Positions 35,301-48,600 of a DNA stretch of 64,000 nucleotides are shown here, piece after piece. The notes below the pieces were generated by a model. The model saw nothing but the letters and a program-made list of their open reading frames with translations. It was not told the DNA's origin and made no database searches. Position numbers and translations under genes: made by a program. The DNA lies in contig NC_067286.1 in NCBI RefSeq assembly GCF_020740795.1, forward strand, positions 2,909,990-2,973,989, in the 5' to 3' direction. Position 1 is the stretch's first letter. Each line of letters opens with the position of its first letter. Source of the DNA: Apus apus (lineage: Eukaryota; Chordata; Aves; Apodiformes; Apodidae).

Positions 35301-38300
35301 TATGTTCCTACAGTCACACAAATGTTACTTTATGTGGCCAGAAATGAACTAGTCTGAAAGAATTCTACTGGCAATCTCTGAGATAGTGGCACCAGAAGAT
35401 AGGTGACACAAATTATGAAGCACAGCATAGTTAGAGAGTGATTGAACATGCTTGGTTTACACCCCAGACACTGGAGTCTCACAGGCATGTGTTGCTCTGA
35501 CCATGAAACCAACTGAAAATTATTCTTAAATCCTTAGACATTTTTTCGTGGCAACATGGGTCTAAAACTACAGCAGCAGAAACTGAGTTTATTTGTGTCC
35601 CATAGCCTGTCTGCCCCGAGGATCTGTTCACCATGTCCAGTAGTGCACATGGAAAGAAAGCCCTTGGGAGCAGATTAACCCCTTTCTTTCCCCAGTTCTG
35701 AATGAAAAGCAAATTCCATTTCTGGTGCTTTACTACAAATGCCTTTGAAAAAACCTATAGGAAATTATGATACTCTTAAGTTTTTCCCAGAGGGGCACCA
35801 GGATGGTAAACCAAATTCTTCTGAATTGAGTTTTTCCTAATTTTCTTAAAAAAAAAAAAACAACCAAAAAAACCCCTTATTTTTTCCAATCTAAATGGAC
35901 CTTGTTCTTAGGGAACTCACTGCAATATTAAGTTTCCTCTTATCTCTGTGTTGCACAGACCAAATCCACTTTCTTGTCAGGTATCATCCCTTCCCACAGT
36001 TTAATTCTTTAAGCATTTTCACAGTTTAAGTAAAAATTTGTACCAGAGACTCCTTCCCTGCAATTTTCCTACCTCTGGGCCCATGTTTTTTTCCTTCTGG
36101 TTCAATACTTCTGCACACATTTGCAGAGAAGACAGTCCCTCCTCTACTTTTTCTCTCACCTGCTCTACATAGGTAGAACACCTATATAGATAAAGCAGCC
36201 TCTTCCCAAAAAAGCAGCACACAAGCAGCCTAGTGATCCAACCCCAGAGTGGTCTCAAAGAAACCCCCCCACCCTTCAGAAAGAGCCCCCAGAGCCGGAA
36301 GAAAAGCCCCAGGTGCTCCAGAACACCTTCCTCAGAGCCTGGGGAGAGCACAGGTTCATTCATTCCCTACACGTGTGCTCAAGGGAGGCAGCTGTTGATC
36401 ATCCTTTGGCCAGAATTAACTCCTTCCTAGTTAACCCCCCCAAAAGATGTGGCTGCCTCTGCTTGTAGTGTCTCCCCAAGGGGCTGCAACAAACCCACAA
36501 CTCAATTGCTTCTGGAACCTGATCTGCAGGAAAATATAAGGCTTCAGCTGCTGGGAAGAGGGGTAACAGTGCTTGAACTTGGGGCCTAGGTTTTGTTTTG
36601 TAGCTATTTGGGTTTGTGACTGTGCAGAGATATTTTGGGGCAGGACAAGAAGGAGCTGGAATTTGATCAGGTTTAGTAGCAGGTTAGATGCTGCCTGTTG
36701 GGAAAAGAGGAAATAACTCAAACTTGCTTTCTTCTACTGCCTCTTTCTAAGGGATCAGGATGGATTCCTGCCCCAGAGCTCAACACAAGGTAAGATTAAT
36801 TTAAGGTAAACTTGATACTGTTCCTTGCTTTAAGTTCTATCAGATGTTGGCTTCTTTACCAAGAACAAAAATTTAAAAAGCTCTTCTGATTTAAAAAAAA
36901 AAAAAAGCATATTAAAACCCCTAGGATTTTCTGCAGTAGTACTGGCTCATGGCACAAGACAAACTCTCCATCCAACTTCTCCACAGAAAACTTAAATTTA
37001 AAAAATATTCTTGTCTTCATGGTTACATTTTTGTACAGATTTCCCATGGTATCTGGGCTGAAAAACTCTACATTTACAGAACAATAAGATTGTTATAAAA
37101 GAAATAAACCTTTAGAAGGTAATATGGTTTATAAAGTCAATGTGTGGAATCCTCTGGTGTTTGAATATTGGAACAAGGTTCTTATTTTGGAGTTGAACTA
37201 GCTAAGAAAAAGCTTGCTTTCTTGCTAAGTTTTGGAGCAATTCTAGATTCTGGCCCATGTAAAGAACATGTATGGCTAAACAAAGGAAGAACTTCTTTAT
37301 TATTATTATTTAGAAAATAATAAAATTTTTGGCACAAAAAGCTGTGGAAAGCCTGAGGGCAGTTTGTGCCTCTTCTGTGCAACCTTGATAAAGCAGAATC
37401 AGAAAGGAAACCTGGACTGATTAGAAAGCAATCAAAGAGAGATAAGAAAAGCACTTTTACATCCTGAGCTGCTGTTGTGCTGCTGCTCCCTCCATGAGAT
37501 GGAGAGAGGAAAAAGAAGAAGCGGAGGAAGGAGAGGAAGAAGAAACAGAATCAGTTTAGAAAACCACCCTGGAGAAGCCTGCCAGGTGAGGGCCTGTGGG
37601 TTTTTATTCTGCAGACACTTCCAGGAATAAAGCACTTGATGTGGGGCAAACAAAATGAGTATTAGCACACCAGTGAGATCATTTACTTGCAGATGTGATA
37701 CTTGAGGTTCCCTCACTTCTGAAGCAAACCCAGGCTCTCTATTTGGAGGGACTCTTTGTGATGGCAAACCAGCCATATGTTGTAACTGTTGTAGAACTGT
37801 GCATTCAGCTTTGGTACATGTATATTTGTGCTTGGAGACCCCGGGAGATGTTCGTGTTCTGCAAGAAACCCCGATGAGACGAGACTTCTGTGGATCAAGG
37901 CTGCTGGAGAGTCTGATTCCAATCACTCCCTCCCCACGGCAGAGCCCTGGGTGCAATCCTGCAGGTGGTGGAGGGAGCAGGAGCTGGCACAGCCCTGCAC
38001 AAGCTTCACGTGTGGTGCTGGGGAAGCAAAACAAACAACATGCCAAGGCAGGAGATGGGCTCCTGTCATCCTGGGTGGGTGTTGTGACTTTGCAAGAGCC
38101 AGCGCAGTAGGAACAAGTATTACATTTCAGGAACTTGGCTCAACCCTCCAACCCCTTTGTGTTTGAGCTGCTGTGCAACCTTGGTGCTAGTGAAAAGCAG
38201 CATTTTCAATTAATTCTACATCCCAGAGAAGAAGGATGACTGGTTTTCCTCCTCCTGCAAAGACAGGAACCAAAGTTCCAGCAATATTAGGGCTCTGTGA

Positions 38301-39089
38301 GATCTCTTCCTCCTTTTTGCTTCCAACAAAAGGATTCAAAGTAAAGCCAAGGCTTTTTCTTTTTGAATAGTTCTGTGCAGACTTCTGCATAGCTTCAGTG
38401 ATGAGAGGGGAAATGGGTTTGGGCCAGCTGAATTAATTGCAAATTGATTTAATGGGTCCAATTACTGCCTCTGAGTAACCAAGGTTTTGAATAACTGAGA
38501 TACTTTTCAGTGTAAGCAATAAATACCAGGGATAGAACTGTATTATAGGAAACAGCCTATGAGTGAGCTTTGGATAATCAAGATTCTAGTTTGTATCATG
38601 TGTACTTTGGCAACAGCTGATTCCTATAGGAATAAAAGAGTAAGAACACGTGCAAACTGCAGTATGACACTGCCACTGTCACCTCGCCAGCAACTTCAAG
38701 GTCATCATTAGGAGAGTCTCAGCTTTTTTTTTTTCTCCTGGTTGCATGTGGGTTGTTAAGATTTATTACAATCACTGCAAGAGGACACCTGCTAAATGTC
38801 AAAAGATTCCTGGGAAACTTCAAGTGTTTTGCTAAGGCGAAACGACACCTTTTACACAGCTTTTGGGAATCCAACTGGATGGAACAGTCTTTGTTGGTTT
38901 GTTCATGTTCTAAAGCAGAAACATGACCACAAGTGAGAGTCAGAAACATTTCTCCTGCAGACAAACTTACCTGTGTCTAAAATGATCCGTGTCTTGATTC
39001 CTGGGATCCCTGAGACTGGCTGAGAATCTCTTAGCAACATGATTTAATCACGGAACAGGTAAATTAGGTTATAGTAGAGGGATTTAGGT

Positions 39090-39145
39090 TATGGTTGGAC
39101 TTGATGATCTTCAAGGTCCCCTCCAACCAGGACGATTCTATGATA
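39090..39145 (+). mobile_element. Short CR1 LINE 3' tail fragment
   Basis: GGTTGGACTTGATGATCTTC, AAGGTCCCCTCCAACC and the end GATTCTATGAT. About 55 bp of the CR1 3' end. Confidence 0.8.
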
Positions 39146-40874
39146 CCAGGTGACTAAGCACTCTCTAAATGTATTAGTAAAAAAATAATTTTAACGTGTG
39201 GAATTTATATTAAACAACATGGAGAAATACCTGAAGTCCCAAATCTCTAGAGGTTTTTGCTGACATTTGCCAGGCTGTGTTGCAGTGCTCCTCCCTTGCA
39301 TCACTCTTTTCTTTTCAGCTCAGCACTATTTTTATTTTTTATTTTTTTTTCCTGGCCGCTCTTGAAACTCTCTCTTCTTTTCAGGACCAGTATATGGCCC
39401 CTGAGTGAAGGCAAGGCTGTGATTCAAATCAAGAGTTCTGTTGACATTATAATCCTTGGGAGCACAGCTGGAGCATTTCATGAACGGTAGCAAAGACCCT
39501 CCATTGATTTACTGCCTTGGTATTCAATCAGGAGTCCATGTTCTGTGTCATTGGCTGCAACATACAAAAAATAACTCGGTGAACTTCTAATTAAGGCATT
39601 TAGCTCCTTGCCTGCCTTGTAAGAAAAGATTGGTGCTATATATGAGTTGCTGCTGCTTTTATGGATTCTCCCCTATTTTTATAGCAGGAGAGCTCAGGCC
39701 CGAAGAAGCTCCTGTGGGCTATAAATGGGATAAACACCAAACTTGCTCTCTGACCCTTTCAAGCAGAAGACAAAGCAGTGTAGGGTGGCAGGAATTTTCA
39801 TGCATCTCCCCCAAGCTCTGCACCTTTTCCTTTTTGTTCCAGTTTTACATGAACTTTTCCTAGCCGTAATGCACGCAAAAGAAGAATAATAAGAAGAATC
39901 ATCATAAAAACCTCATTCCTGCTCTCACGAGTGCTGCAAAGGGGACCCAGAGCTCTGTTTCTGGCAGCAGATAAGCCCTTCCCTCTCGGCAGTGCCAGCC
40001 CCCAGCCCCACCATGCACGAGAGCAATTTCCAAGCCGTGCTCTTTCCCGTCTCGCCCCTTGTTCCCGGGGACAGGGCGACAGCACTGCCAGCCCCACTGA
40101 CCTGAAGATGAGAGTTCCCCAGATTGTTTCCAGCTTGCACTGCTAGCCCCGCTCAGCGAATAGCACTTGCAGTATTTTTGGGGTGGTGACTCACAAGAAA
40201 GTCATGAATGCCCCCTCAAGAGGCTGCCCAAAGCCCCCTGGTAAGAAGTGTTTTGTTTTGCCTCTTTTCGTTGTCCGGGCTGCCTGCGGAGACTTCCATG
40301 AGTCTCAGATGTAATTTTCTTCACTCGTGGCCCGAGCAGCAAGTTGTACCCTAAAAGGCAACAGAGCAGAGCTGCAGACCCTAACCTGACATCATTCCTG
40401 TGTATCACCCCCCAGAGTGACAGCCAGAACTTACAGCTCTTCTAGTCATGGTGGAGGTACCAAAGTGCCACCCAGGACCAAAGCCACTGAGTGCCTTTCC
40501 CTTGTTACCTGCCTGCTCATGTCAACAGGACTTCAGGCAGCTAAACACCATGGAAGTTCAAGGGTTTAGGGATAAAGGTGTCTTGGCAGATCTGGTATCA
40601 AGTCCATCCGTCTCTTTTTTTTAATTTATTTTTATGCCTCAGAAATTTTATTGATCCTCTCAAAAAGAATGCTAAGTACTCGGGGATTGTTATCTCAGAT
40701 ACTTGTATCTCCAGGAGTCGTGAGGTTGAATGACTCGACCAAGACCAAAGAAAAGTCAGTGTTGAAGCAGGGTCTGGATTCAAAAAAGGTCTCAGAACAG
40801 CCGTAAGATCTGGAGTTGAGTGTTATATTTGGACTGAAAGACAGCTGTGGAAAGGAAAAATGGCATAGACATAG

Positions 40875-41059
40875 ACTGGAACTGGTTGCCCAGAGAAACT
40901 GTGGCTGCCCCATCCCTGGAAGTCTTCAAAGCCAGGTTGGATGGGGCTTGGAGCAACCTGGGCTGGTGGGAGGTGTCCCTGCTCATGCAGGGGCTCGGAA
41001 CTAGATGGTCTTTAAGGTCCCTTCCAACCCAAACCATTCCATGTTCTGGTTCTATGATA
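40875..41059 (+). mobile_element. CR1 LINE 3' fragment
   Basis: Contains GGTTGCCCAGAGAAACTGTG, CCATCCCTGGAAGTCTTCAA, GGTTGGATGGGGCTTGGAGC and the end CCCTTCCAACCCAAACCATT with a TCTATGAT terminus. It is tail-to-tail with the copy at 45198. Confidence 0.9.
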
Positions 41060-42510
41060 TATCCATTCTTTTTTTGTCTGAAAATGTGGCAGGAGAAGCA
41101 ATGCTTTAATGGTAAGTGTTGCCTGCTTACCTCCTTTCTTTTACATTGATATTCTTCAGGTGCCTTCGTTGTGGTTCAAGGCTCAGTAGTGTCTGAGTTT
41201 CCAACTTTTCTTCTCCTACTGAGCCACAGCTTCAGCTGGTTGGATCTCTGCTAAAGCCATCCCGTGCTGGGCACACAGTAGTTAAGACCTACCCCTGATG
41301 TCTGTTGGTGCATCTAGAGCTTAGTGACCCAAAGCTTACTGAATAATTCTTCACAGGGCCCATCACAGCCTTATTTGACCCACACTGTTAGGGCTGGGTC
41401 CTCCAAAAGTTGCCCGATGGCAATATGAGAACACCATGAACTCATAATGCTGGCCCTCAGCTCAGCAGCAATCCCTCCATCAATGTGATCCTTCAACCAG
41501 AAAGACCCCAGCATCTTCTCAAAAGTGGGTCATCAGAAACACCAAAGAAGTCCACGGAAAGCTCAAGCCGAAACTTGTGAGCGTGGAAATCTCGAAGGGG
41601 GAACCAGAGCAAAGCTCTCCTGGATCATTCTCAGCTTTACAGGTTGATGAAACAGACTTGAGCCCTGTGAGTTGTGCAGCCACGGGGACCAGCCTCTTGT
41701 GCCTGAGTTACCCTGTGAGCAGCTTAACTGCTGCTTCTCAGGGTGCCCCCACAGCCTGGGAAAAGCTGGAGAAGTGTCTGGAGATACCGGGCAGGTCTGG
41801 AAGAACAAAATTCTGTCTGTTTATGAGCTTTCTGGAATGACTTTATCCCCTGTCAATTTGCTTTAACAAGTGGGTAAGAGAGTGGCTAAGGACAGGCTGG
41901 ATTGTCCCCCTGGTTGTGTGAAGGTGCAGTACCTGCTGCAGGGGGGTCCTGGCATTTTAGGGAGCCTTTTGAGGGCAAAAAAAAACCCAGAACAATAAGT
42001 GATTTGTGGCTATTGGTTTATTGCTGATCCATAGTTGTTGCAGAGGCATTCACTAAAAACCTCTCTCCAGAACTCTCTGGTATATTCCTTCTGAAAATTG
42101 TGAGCTGTGATTTCTCTCAGTGGCATGAGGAGGAACTGCTACAATAGCTCACTTTCAGAGCAACAAAAAGCTTTCTAGTCCATGTATGGTTAAAGATGAA
42201 GTGCAAGTTCTGTAGGAGTTAAATGACAGCATGTGGATAAACCAGCCATGAAGCATTTCTATTATTGCTACTATTTCTTAATGTTATTTTGGTCAAACAA
42301 ATAAAATAGTTCATCATATTCTTTTCTCTTGGAACCCAGATTCTAACTTAGTGAGAATCAGTAGGACAGAACCTCCTCACTGATTTCAACAGTGCAGGAT
42401 CTGATCTGAGCAAAATAATGTCATGTAAAATAACGAGAGTGTAAGGTTTATGACTGCTTATTTGGTGGGGCTGGGGTTATCCAGTGGGAGAAATGCTACC
42501 AAAGTCCAGT

Positions 42511-42625
42511 GAGATATGGTTACCAGGCAGGAATCCCAGGAGATTCTGTTACCACGCAGGAATCCCATGAGACAGTATTATCAAGAAGGAATCTGTAGTA
42601 TTCAGTTCACCACAAGGCAGTAATA
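42511..42625 (+). repeat. 29-bp degenerate minisatellite, about 4 units
   Basis: Units start at 42511, 42540, 42569 and 42598, with the shared pattern GAG...TTACCA.GCAGGAATCCCA. The first two units are close; the third and fourth are increasingly diverged. Confidence 0.85.
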
Positions 42626-43222
42626 TTAGATTTTTAGAATTAAATCCTGTGGTATCTTGTTTTATAAGAGCTGGCACAGAAGGAATAGAGAAAAATGCAA
42701 TGGAAGAAAGATGTGTCCCTGGAACCTGAGCTGGAAGCCCTGATTTCTAGCAGAAATAGTGGATCACAGATTTTCCTCAAGATCCTGAGCTATTTTTACT
42801 AAACATTACATCGATCACTTATTAGGGACATATTTTATTTATTTATTTATTTTTACAGAATCTGGATTTGATCTCTAAAGTGCCCAGGCAGGAATCCTGT
42901 TATGGCTGGTTCTTTGATGGGCACAAGCAATGGCTCACCCCTCAAAAGTTTATCTTATTGAAGGCAGAGACAGGAAAACAAAGGACTTCAGGTGAGAAGT
43001 TAGAAGGGAGAGTGGAAAACTGTTGAAAAGCACCTTGGTGATCTCTGCAGGAACATTAAAAATGTCTATCAACAGGGGTGCCAAGCACAGCTACAAGGAC
43101 CCAGGCTGAGAGCCTCCCAGAAGAGCACGATGGCCCCACAGATGTCATTGCTCCTTGGATCCTCCGTGGGACACAGGGACAGCCATCCCAAGGTATGGCA
43201 TCCTCCTGGCTGTGCTGACAGC

Positions 43223-43357
43223 AAAGGTGTCACCCGTGGGACAGCCTCAGGTATTCCCAGGGCTTTTCAAAGCCTTGACTTGTCCCTAGTGCTCAACAAA
43301 GGTGTCACCTCAGGTATTCCCAGGGCTTTTCAAAGCCACGGAAGGACTTGTCCCTGG
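43223..43357 (+). repeat. Imperfect ~63-73 bp tandem duplication
   Basis: The block AAAGGTGTCACC followed by CTCAGGTATTCCCAGGGCTT and TTCAAAGCC, then a variable GACTTGTCCCT, occurs twice. An indel lies between AAGGTGTCAC and the CTCAGG block. Confidence 0.8.
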
Positions 43358-43937
43358 TATTCAGCTGTGATTGCAGCAAGCTGAAGGAAAAGAAAAGGAG
43401 GTGGCAGGAAGGAATATAAAACTCAAGAGGCATTAGCTTGTTTGCTGTGTTTGAGAATACATTTGCTTGAGTGCCTGTGAACAAGGAAGGAGGCACAGCT
43501 GAATAGCAGGCTTAAGGAAAGTCGGTTTAGCTTCAGAAGAGGGTGTTCATACACTGATCAGATCTTAGCCCTAAAAGACATAATCAAACAACAGTGTAAG
43601 CATGGAAGGCTCCTGAATGTGTTAAGTGGACCATTAGAAAACACAACACCTATAGTGGGGATATTGGTGACACAGAGGTAGGAGGGAGATGACAAAGAGA
43701 GATTGCTGGGGATGACAGATGGAAAAGTTACTGAACCCACACGCTGGAGAGATGCAAATCACCACCACTTTTGTGCTTTTGTGATAAGGATTTCACCTGG
43801 GTAGGTAATGGTTTGGGACCATTAGTTCACATACCATGGCTTACCCAACAGCCCTCTGATGCTAATGGCTTGCAGCCCCGGTGACAACAGGGTCACCAGC
43901 ATCTTTGTGAGCACCTGAGGACTCCCCAGGCACTTGT

Positions 43938-43976
43938 GGTGCACCTTTAGCTTGGTGCACCTTTAGCTTGGTGCAG
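43938..43976 (+). repeat. 16-bp tandem repeat, 2.4 copies
   Basis: GGTGCACCTTTAGCTT twice, then GGTGCAG. Confidence 0.85.
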
Positions 43977-45197
43977 AAGGCTATGAAAATCTTAAGGGGA
44001 ACCTCATTTTTGAGTGAAACCCACAGTGAAATTCATTTTCTGGGCAGGGTGACCTGCTTCATGTGTTGCTATGAGAGGGAAAAAAAGTCAAATGACTGTA
44101 CAATCTTGGAAGAATTAACAGAATTCATATGTTCAACATGAAGGTGAAAGTCAGGCCAATACTTTGTGGGTCTCTCAAGACTGGTAATTTGTCAGGGAGA
44201 TCTCCTCATCTATAAGAAACCACTGATGTTTCACAAAGTTTGTCTCATCCTAGTTAATGAAATGTCTTTTTTAAAAGATTTTTCTCCTGCATTGCAAAGA
44301 AATCATTCCCACCAGCATTTGTTGCCCCAGAACCTTCCAAAAATACTTTCTGCCCTGCCGACCAGCAGCATCTCCTGTGCTGACCTGGACAAATGAACAT
44401 GAAAGTCTATTTTCAAAAACTTGACTTGGGAGCTACTTGTTTTGGTGCCAGGTGGTGTTTCTGCAGAGGGGCTGGGGGAAGCCAGGTGGAGCTGCAAAGC
44501 AGCCTGTGGGGCAGGTGACAAGCTGGAGACTTGGGCCAGAAATCTGGCCATGAATTTGGTTTGGGATTTATTGCTGGGCAACTTGGAGCACAGCTAGTCA
44601 GCAGCTGGCTCTCTAGCCAAAACACTCTGGCAAACAGAGAACAATTGTCATGGTAACAAGTGTTACAGAGCATATTGCAGTGGCCCTCCGGTCTACTAAG
44701 GGAATTCCTAAGTGGTACCACAGTAAAAATCATTACTAAGAATAACCAGTAATTGTAACTATTGCTACTACTAATAATAGCAGTAATGATATTTATACTA
44801 TAACAACAGTGAGATATATTTGGCTAGTATTTGGTGATTCCAAATTGCTCTTTAAACATGTCTAGCTGATTTCTTACAAGCTCTCTGCTGAGGTGTTGCA
44901 GCTCCTCCAGCAGTACAGGGTGAGTCCATGGGCAAAGGCCTCCTGTGTGTTCCTCTCTGCAGCCAAGGGAAATGTCTTTCCCTTACCCCAAATCATCACG
45001 AAAACGTAGATAATACATATAGTCACATGCAGCTTTGTCATAAGTGAGCATGGTGCTGACAATGGGAGTGCTGAAGCCCCTGCAGGAGTGGAGAAGCACC
45101 ACAGCAGGGTGTTGGGTACAAACTAGTAGGGCCCCAAAAGGGATGAATGAGTTCCTGAAGCCACCTTGCCATCATCAACTCATGATCTGATCTGTTT

Positions 45198-45605
45198 CAT
45201 AGAATCGTAGAATGGTTGGAAGGGACCTTAAAAATCACCTAGATCAACCCCCCCCTGCATGAGCAGGGACAGGTCCCACCAGCCCAGGTTGCTCCAAGCC
45301 CCATCCAACCTGGCTTTGAAGACTTCCAGGGATGGGGCAGCCTCAGTTTCCCTGGGCAACCTGGGCCAGGGTCTCACTGCCCTCACAGGTAATAATTTCC
45401 TCCCAATACCTCATATAAATCTCCCTTCTTTTAGTGTGAAACTGTGTCCCTCCCATCCTATTACTCCCTGCCCTTGTAAAAATCCCCTCCCCAGCTTTCC
45501 TGGAGCCCCTTCAGGCACTGGCAGGTGCTCTAAGGTCTCCCTGGAGCCTTCTCTTCTCCAGGCTGAACAGCCCCAACTCTCTCATTTGGGACCTGCAGCC
45601 TGTGT
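45198..45605 (-). mobile_element. CR1 LINE 3' fragment (about 410 bp)
   Basis: Starts TCATAGAATCGTAGAATGGT and passes through GGTTGCTCCAAGCCCCATCC, CTTCCAGGGATGGGGCAGCC, and CCTTCTCTTCTCCAGGCTGA. It is a CR1 in reverse orientation and the longest intergenic copy here. Confidence 0.92.
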
Positions 45606-48600
45606 CCGTCTTGAGTTGAAAGCACCATGAAGCATATGAGTGAGCTGTGACCCCTCAGGCTCAGTAAAAAATAATTACCATTTACTGCTGTTAAATAAAA
45701 AACTACAGCAGGGTACAAGGTTTGTTCCCCTCAGTCTGAATTATGATTGCACGTGCACCAAAGCTGCTACAGGAGATAGTTTTGGGGTAGGTTTTCCAAT
45801 TTCACTTCATGATTTTCCTGCTGCAATTTAGATAAACAACTGTGGTGATGGTGGAGGGGACAGAAACTTCCCAAGCTCTGTGAAAATCTAATGTAGAACA
45901 ATGCTTGCCAGCACAATTCTTCTCTCTCCCCTCCTTCCTCACACCTCCCCAGGTAAATCTCTTCCACAGCAGTGAGAGAGAGAGCAGGGGAGGTTTAGAG
46001 AGAAAGGAGACCTGACAGCAGGTGTAACATCCCCAAAGTGCAGTAAGTTTGATCTGAATGAAACTCCTTGTCTCTTCTGGAGAGTGAAAACTGTCACTAC
46101 CACCAGGAATAACGTCCTTGTTAAGTCATTTTGGCAGCAGTTCAGTGGGGACTTCCAGGCAAACAAACAGGGCAGCTTTGAGGTCTCCCTGGCTCTCACT
46201 CCCTCTGAGACATCCCACACTCCAGCCAGTGGGTTTTTTAAGGGAGCCACAGCCCAGCACTCCATGAAAAAGGCTCCTGAGCTGGCCTTCCCATCTACCC
46301 TCTCAGCATGGGCAGAATCAGCACTGAGTGTCCACCACCCCTGGGCTCCCTTGGTTGACAGGATCTTCAGGATAGGTCTGACCTCTCCAAGGCTGGCTCT
46401 GGTTTGACATGGTGCTCTAGTCCTGACATAACATCCTGACCAGCTTCAGCTCCCCTCCTCCTGCAGCCACTCTTCTGTGTGGGACAGGACATGGCCTGTC
46501 CTGCCCTCTTCTTAAAACCAAGACACAAGGAGATATGTGCCATTCATCTGGGGTGCTCTGCTGGTGTTGGCCAATAATGGCCAAAAGAAAATGACTTATC
46601 TGCAGTAATTTGTAATCACAGCATGTGGAAACACTACTGAGACCTAGCAGCTTCCTGGGCATTTTGCAAGTCAAGCCAGTCAGCAGCTTCTTGTGTAAGA
46701 AAAATAATAATGAAAATTATTAATAATATTATGTGCAGGGTTGTAGAGAATGGGAATGGCATTTTACAGTGAGGACTCTTGTATCATCATTATAGCCCTT
46801 TGTCTTCCAGTCAAAGAAGCACTCAGAAAGACTCCAGTGCCTTTCATTTGTCAGAGTTCCTGCTTTAGAACTTCAAGTGACAAGTAGCCTCCTGGTCTGC
46901 TGGTCCAACAACTCTCAGGAATATAGATTTACAAATTAGAAAGAGAGAGGAGGGGAGAGCAGAACACAGATTAATTTTGACAGGATGGGTTTTTTTTAAA
47001 TTACAGAATCCTTTCAGAACCAAATACTGCTACTCACATTTAGGGTTTTCTATCCCCTGAAATAAAAGGGTGTTCTGAAAACCCCAGCTAATTTTGTAAT
47101 ACCTCGTGGCAGCATGATGAAATTTCACTAAGGTAGCCAAAACTATTTGCTTTGCAGTTGCAGAGCCATGTTAAAAGGCCCGGGATGTTCTGAAACCAGC
47201 CTCTTTGATTTTGCCTGGCTCTTTCCATGCTGGAATAAATCACAGGCAGCTTCTCCCATGTGGGTCACCAGGAGCTCTGCTGGTCTCCTTTTGTGGTGGA
47301 GGGCGTGGGCCAGTGGTTATTATAAGACTGTAAGACTTTGGGGTTCGTAGGGCTTTTTCTGGCCGTGTCTCTGACTGAGTGGAATATTTTGTGACTGTAT
47401 ATAGCACGTGGCAAATAGCACAGCAGTGACTGCACAGCACTGTCTGAATTCCCTGCACAGGGAGTTTTCCCTTCCTTATGGATCATTCCCATCCCACTGT
47501 CCCAATTCCAGCAGCTTGTGTGTGCATCCTCCGTCCCCTTCAATAGCAATAACATTGTACATGGAGATTCATGCCAAAGTAATCATCCTGAACACAAAAC
47601 CAATACCTCTGGGAGGGATCAGACTTTCTGTAGGCTCAGCTTCTTTTGTTTTAGCCCATTATCTCAGGAAGTTACATGGAAAAGAGTGAGAGTGGAGTCT
47701 AGCTCTGTGTTTTTCATGCAATAATTTACCCATGATTCCAGCTGGGCAGCAGCAAAGTGGCAGTGCTGGAGCTGTGGGACATGTTCTGCTTTCATGTGAG
47801 AGCTAACAGGTTTTAAATGACCACACTAGTACACTCAACATTTGCAGAACATGCATATTCAGGAAGGAGACTTGGCCAAGTTCCAAGTGGTTTCCAGTCC
47901 ACTGATGGAGGGAACCCTGAGTTAGTTCTGGGAGGCTATTAACAACACCAAAGTCTTCATTCAGTTTTTGTCTGCCTGGTTTGAGACTGTTTTCTTCTCA
48001 ATACAATCTTTAAAATGGTCATTTCAAGCTTGTCTTTAACTCATTCCACACCTGAAAACCAAGAAATAGACCTAAGCAAGTTAAGTATGTAAGATCATTT
48101 CCTGGAGATCTCTTCCAACAAAGCACATTGAAATCATAAACTGAATGTTCATTGCTGAGAGCTGAGGAGACTTGTGGGACTTCACTGAACAAACTGATCC
48201 AGAGTCCAGTCCTGTTCCTTCCATCTGCAGGAACAAGACCCTGCAAGAAAAGTACCCTTAGACCAGCAGCAGGAACCATCTAAAAGGAGATAAATGGTCT
48301 CTCCTCTTGCTTATTTTTTAACCTGCATGTATCAGCTCATGTGATGCTGGTGTTACTGGTGCTCTTGTAGCTCTGTTAGTGAGCAAGATGGGGGGGAAGC
48401 AGAGGTCATTAACATGGTTGAATTAATAAAGTTGCTCTGGGTCTTGAATGGCCAGAGGAATCGAATCAGGAAGTCAAAAATGCAGCACTGCAGTATCCCA
48501 TCTCCGCAGGTTTCTTGATGTCAAGGGTTTTTTTTCTGGGCAAGGATCATTCATTCAGAAAGTTATTTACTTATAACTTGTGTGATTCAAACTTGGAGTG

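Larger units (their letters stand above)
30476..40874. other. FGF3-FGF4 intergenic region, proximal part
   Basis: Unique, mostly AT-rich sequence with the 59-bp duplication and one short CR1 tail. The longest non-repeat frame, 163 codons at 34727-35218 (+), resembles nothing I know. Confidence 0.6.
41060..45197. other. FGF3-FGF4 intergenic region, middle part
   Basis: Unique sequence between two tail-to-tail CR1 copies, with three small tandem repeats. A perfect octamer lies at 43752-43759. No gene was recognised. Confidence 0.6.

Noticed and set aside
43855-43870. GATGCTAATGG resembling the OCT half of the mammalian FGF4 enhancer
   Set aside because: No SOX site at the required spacing, and it lies 12 kb upstream rather than in the 3' UTR.
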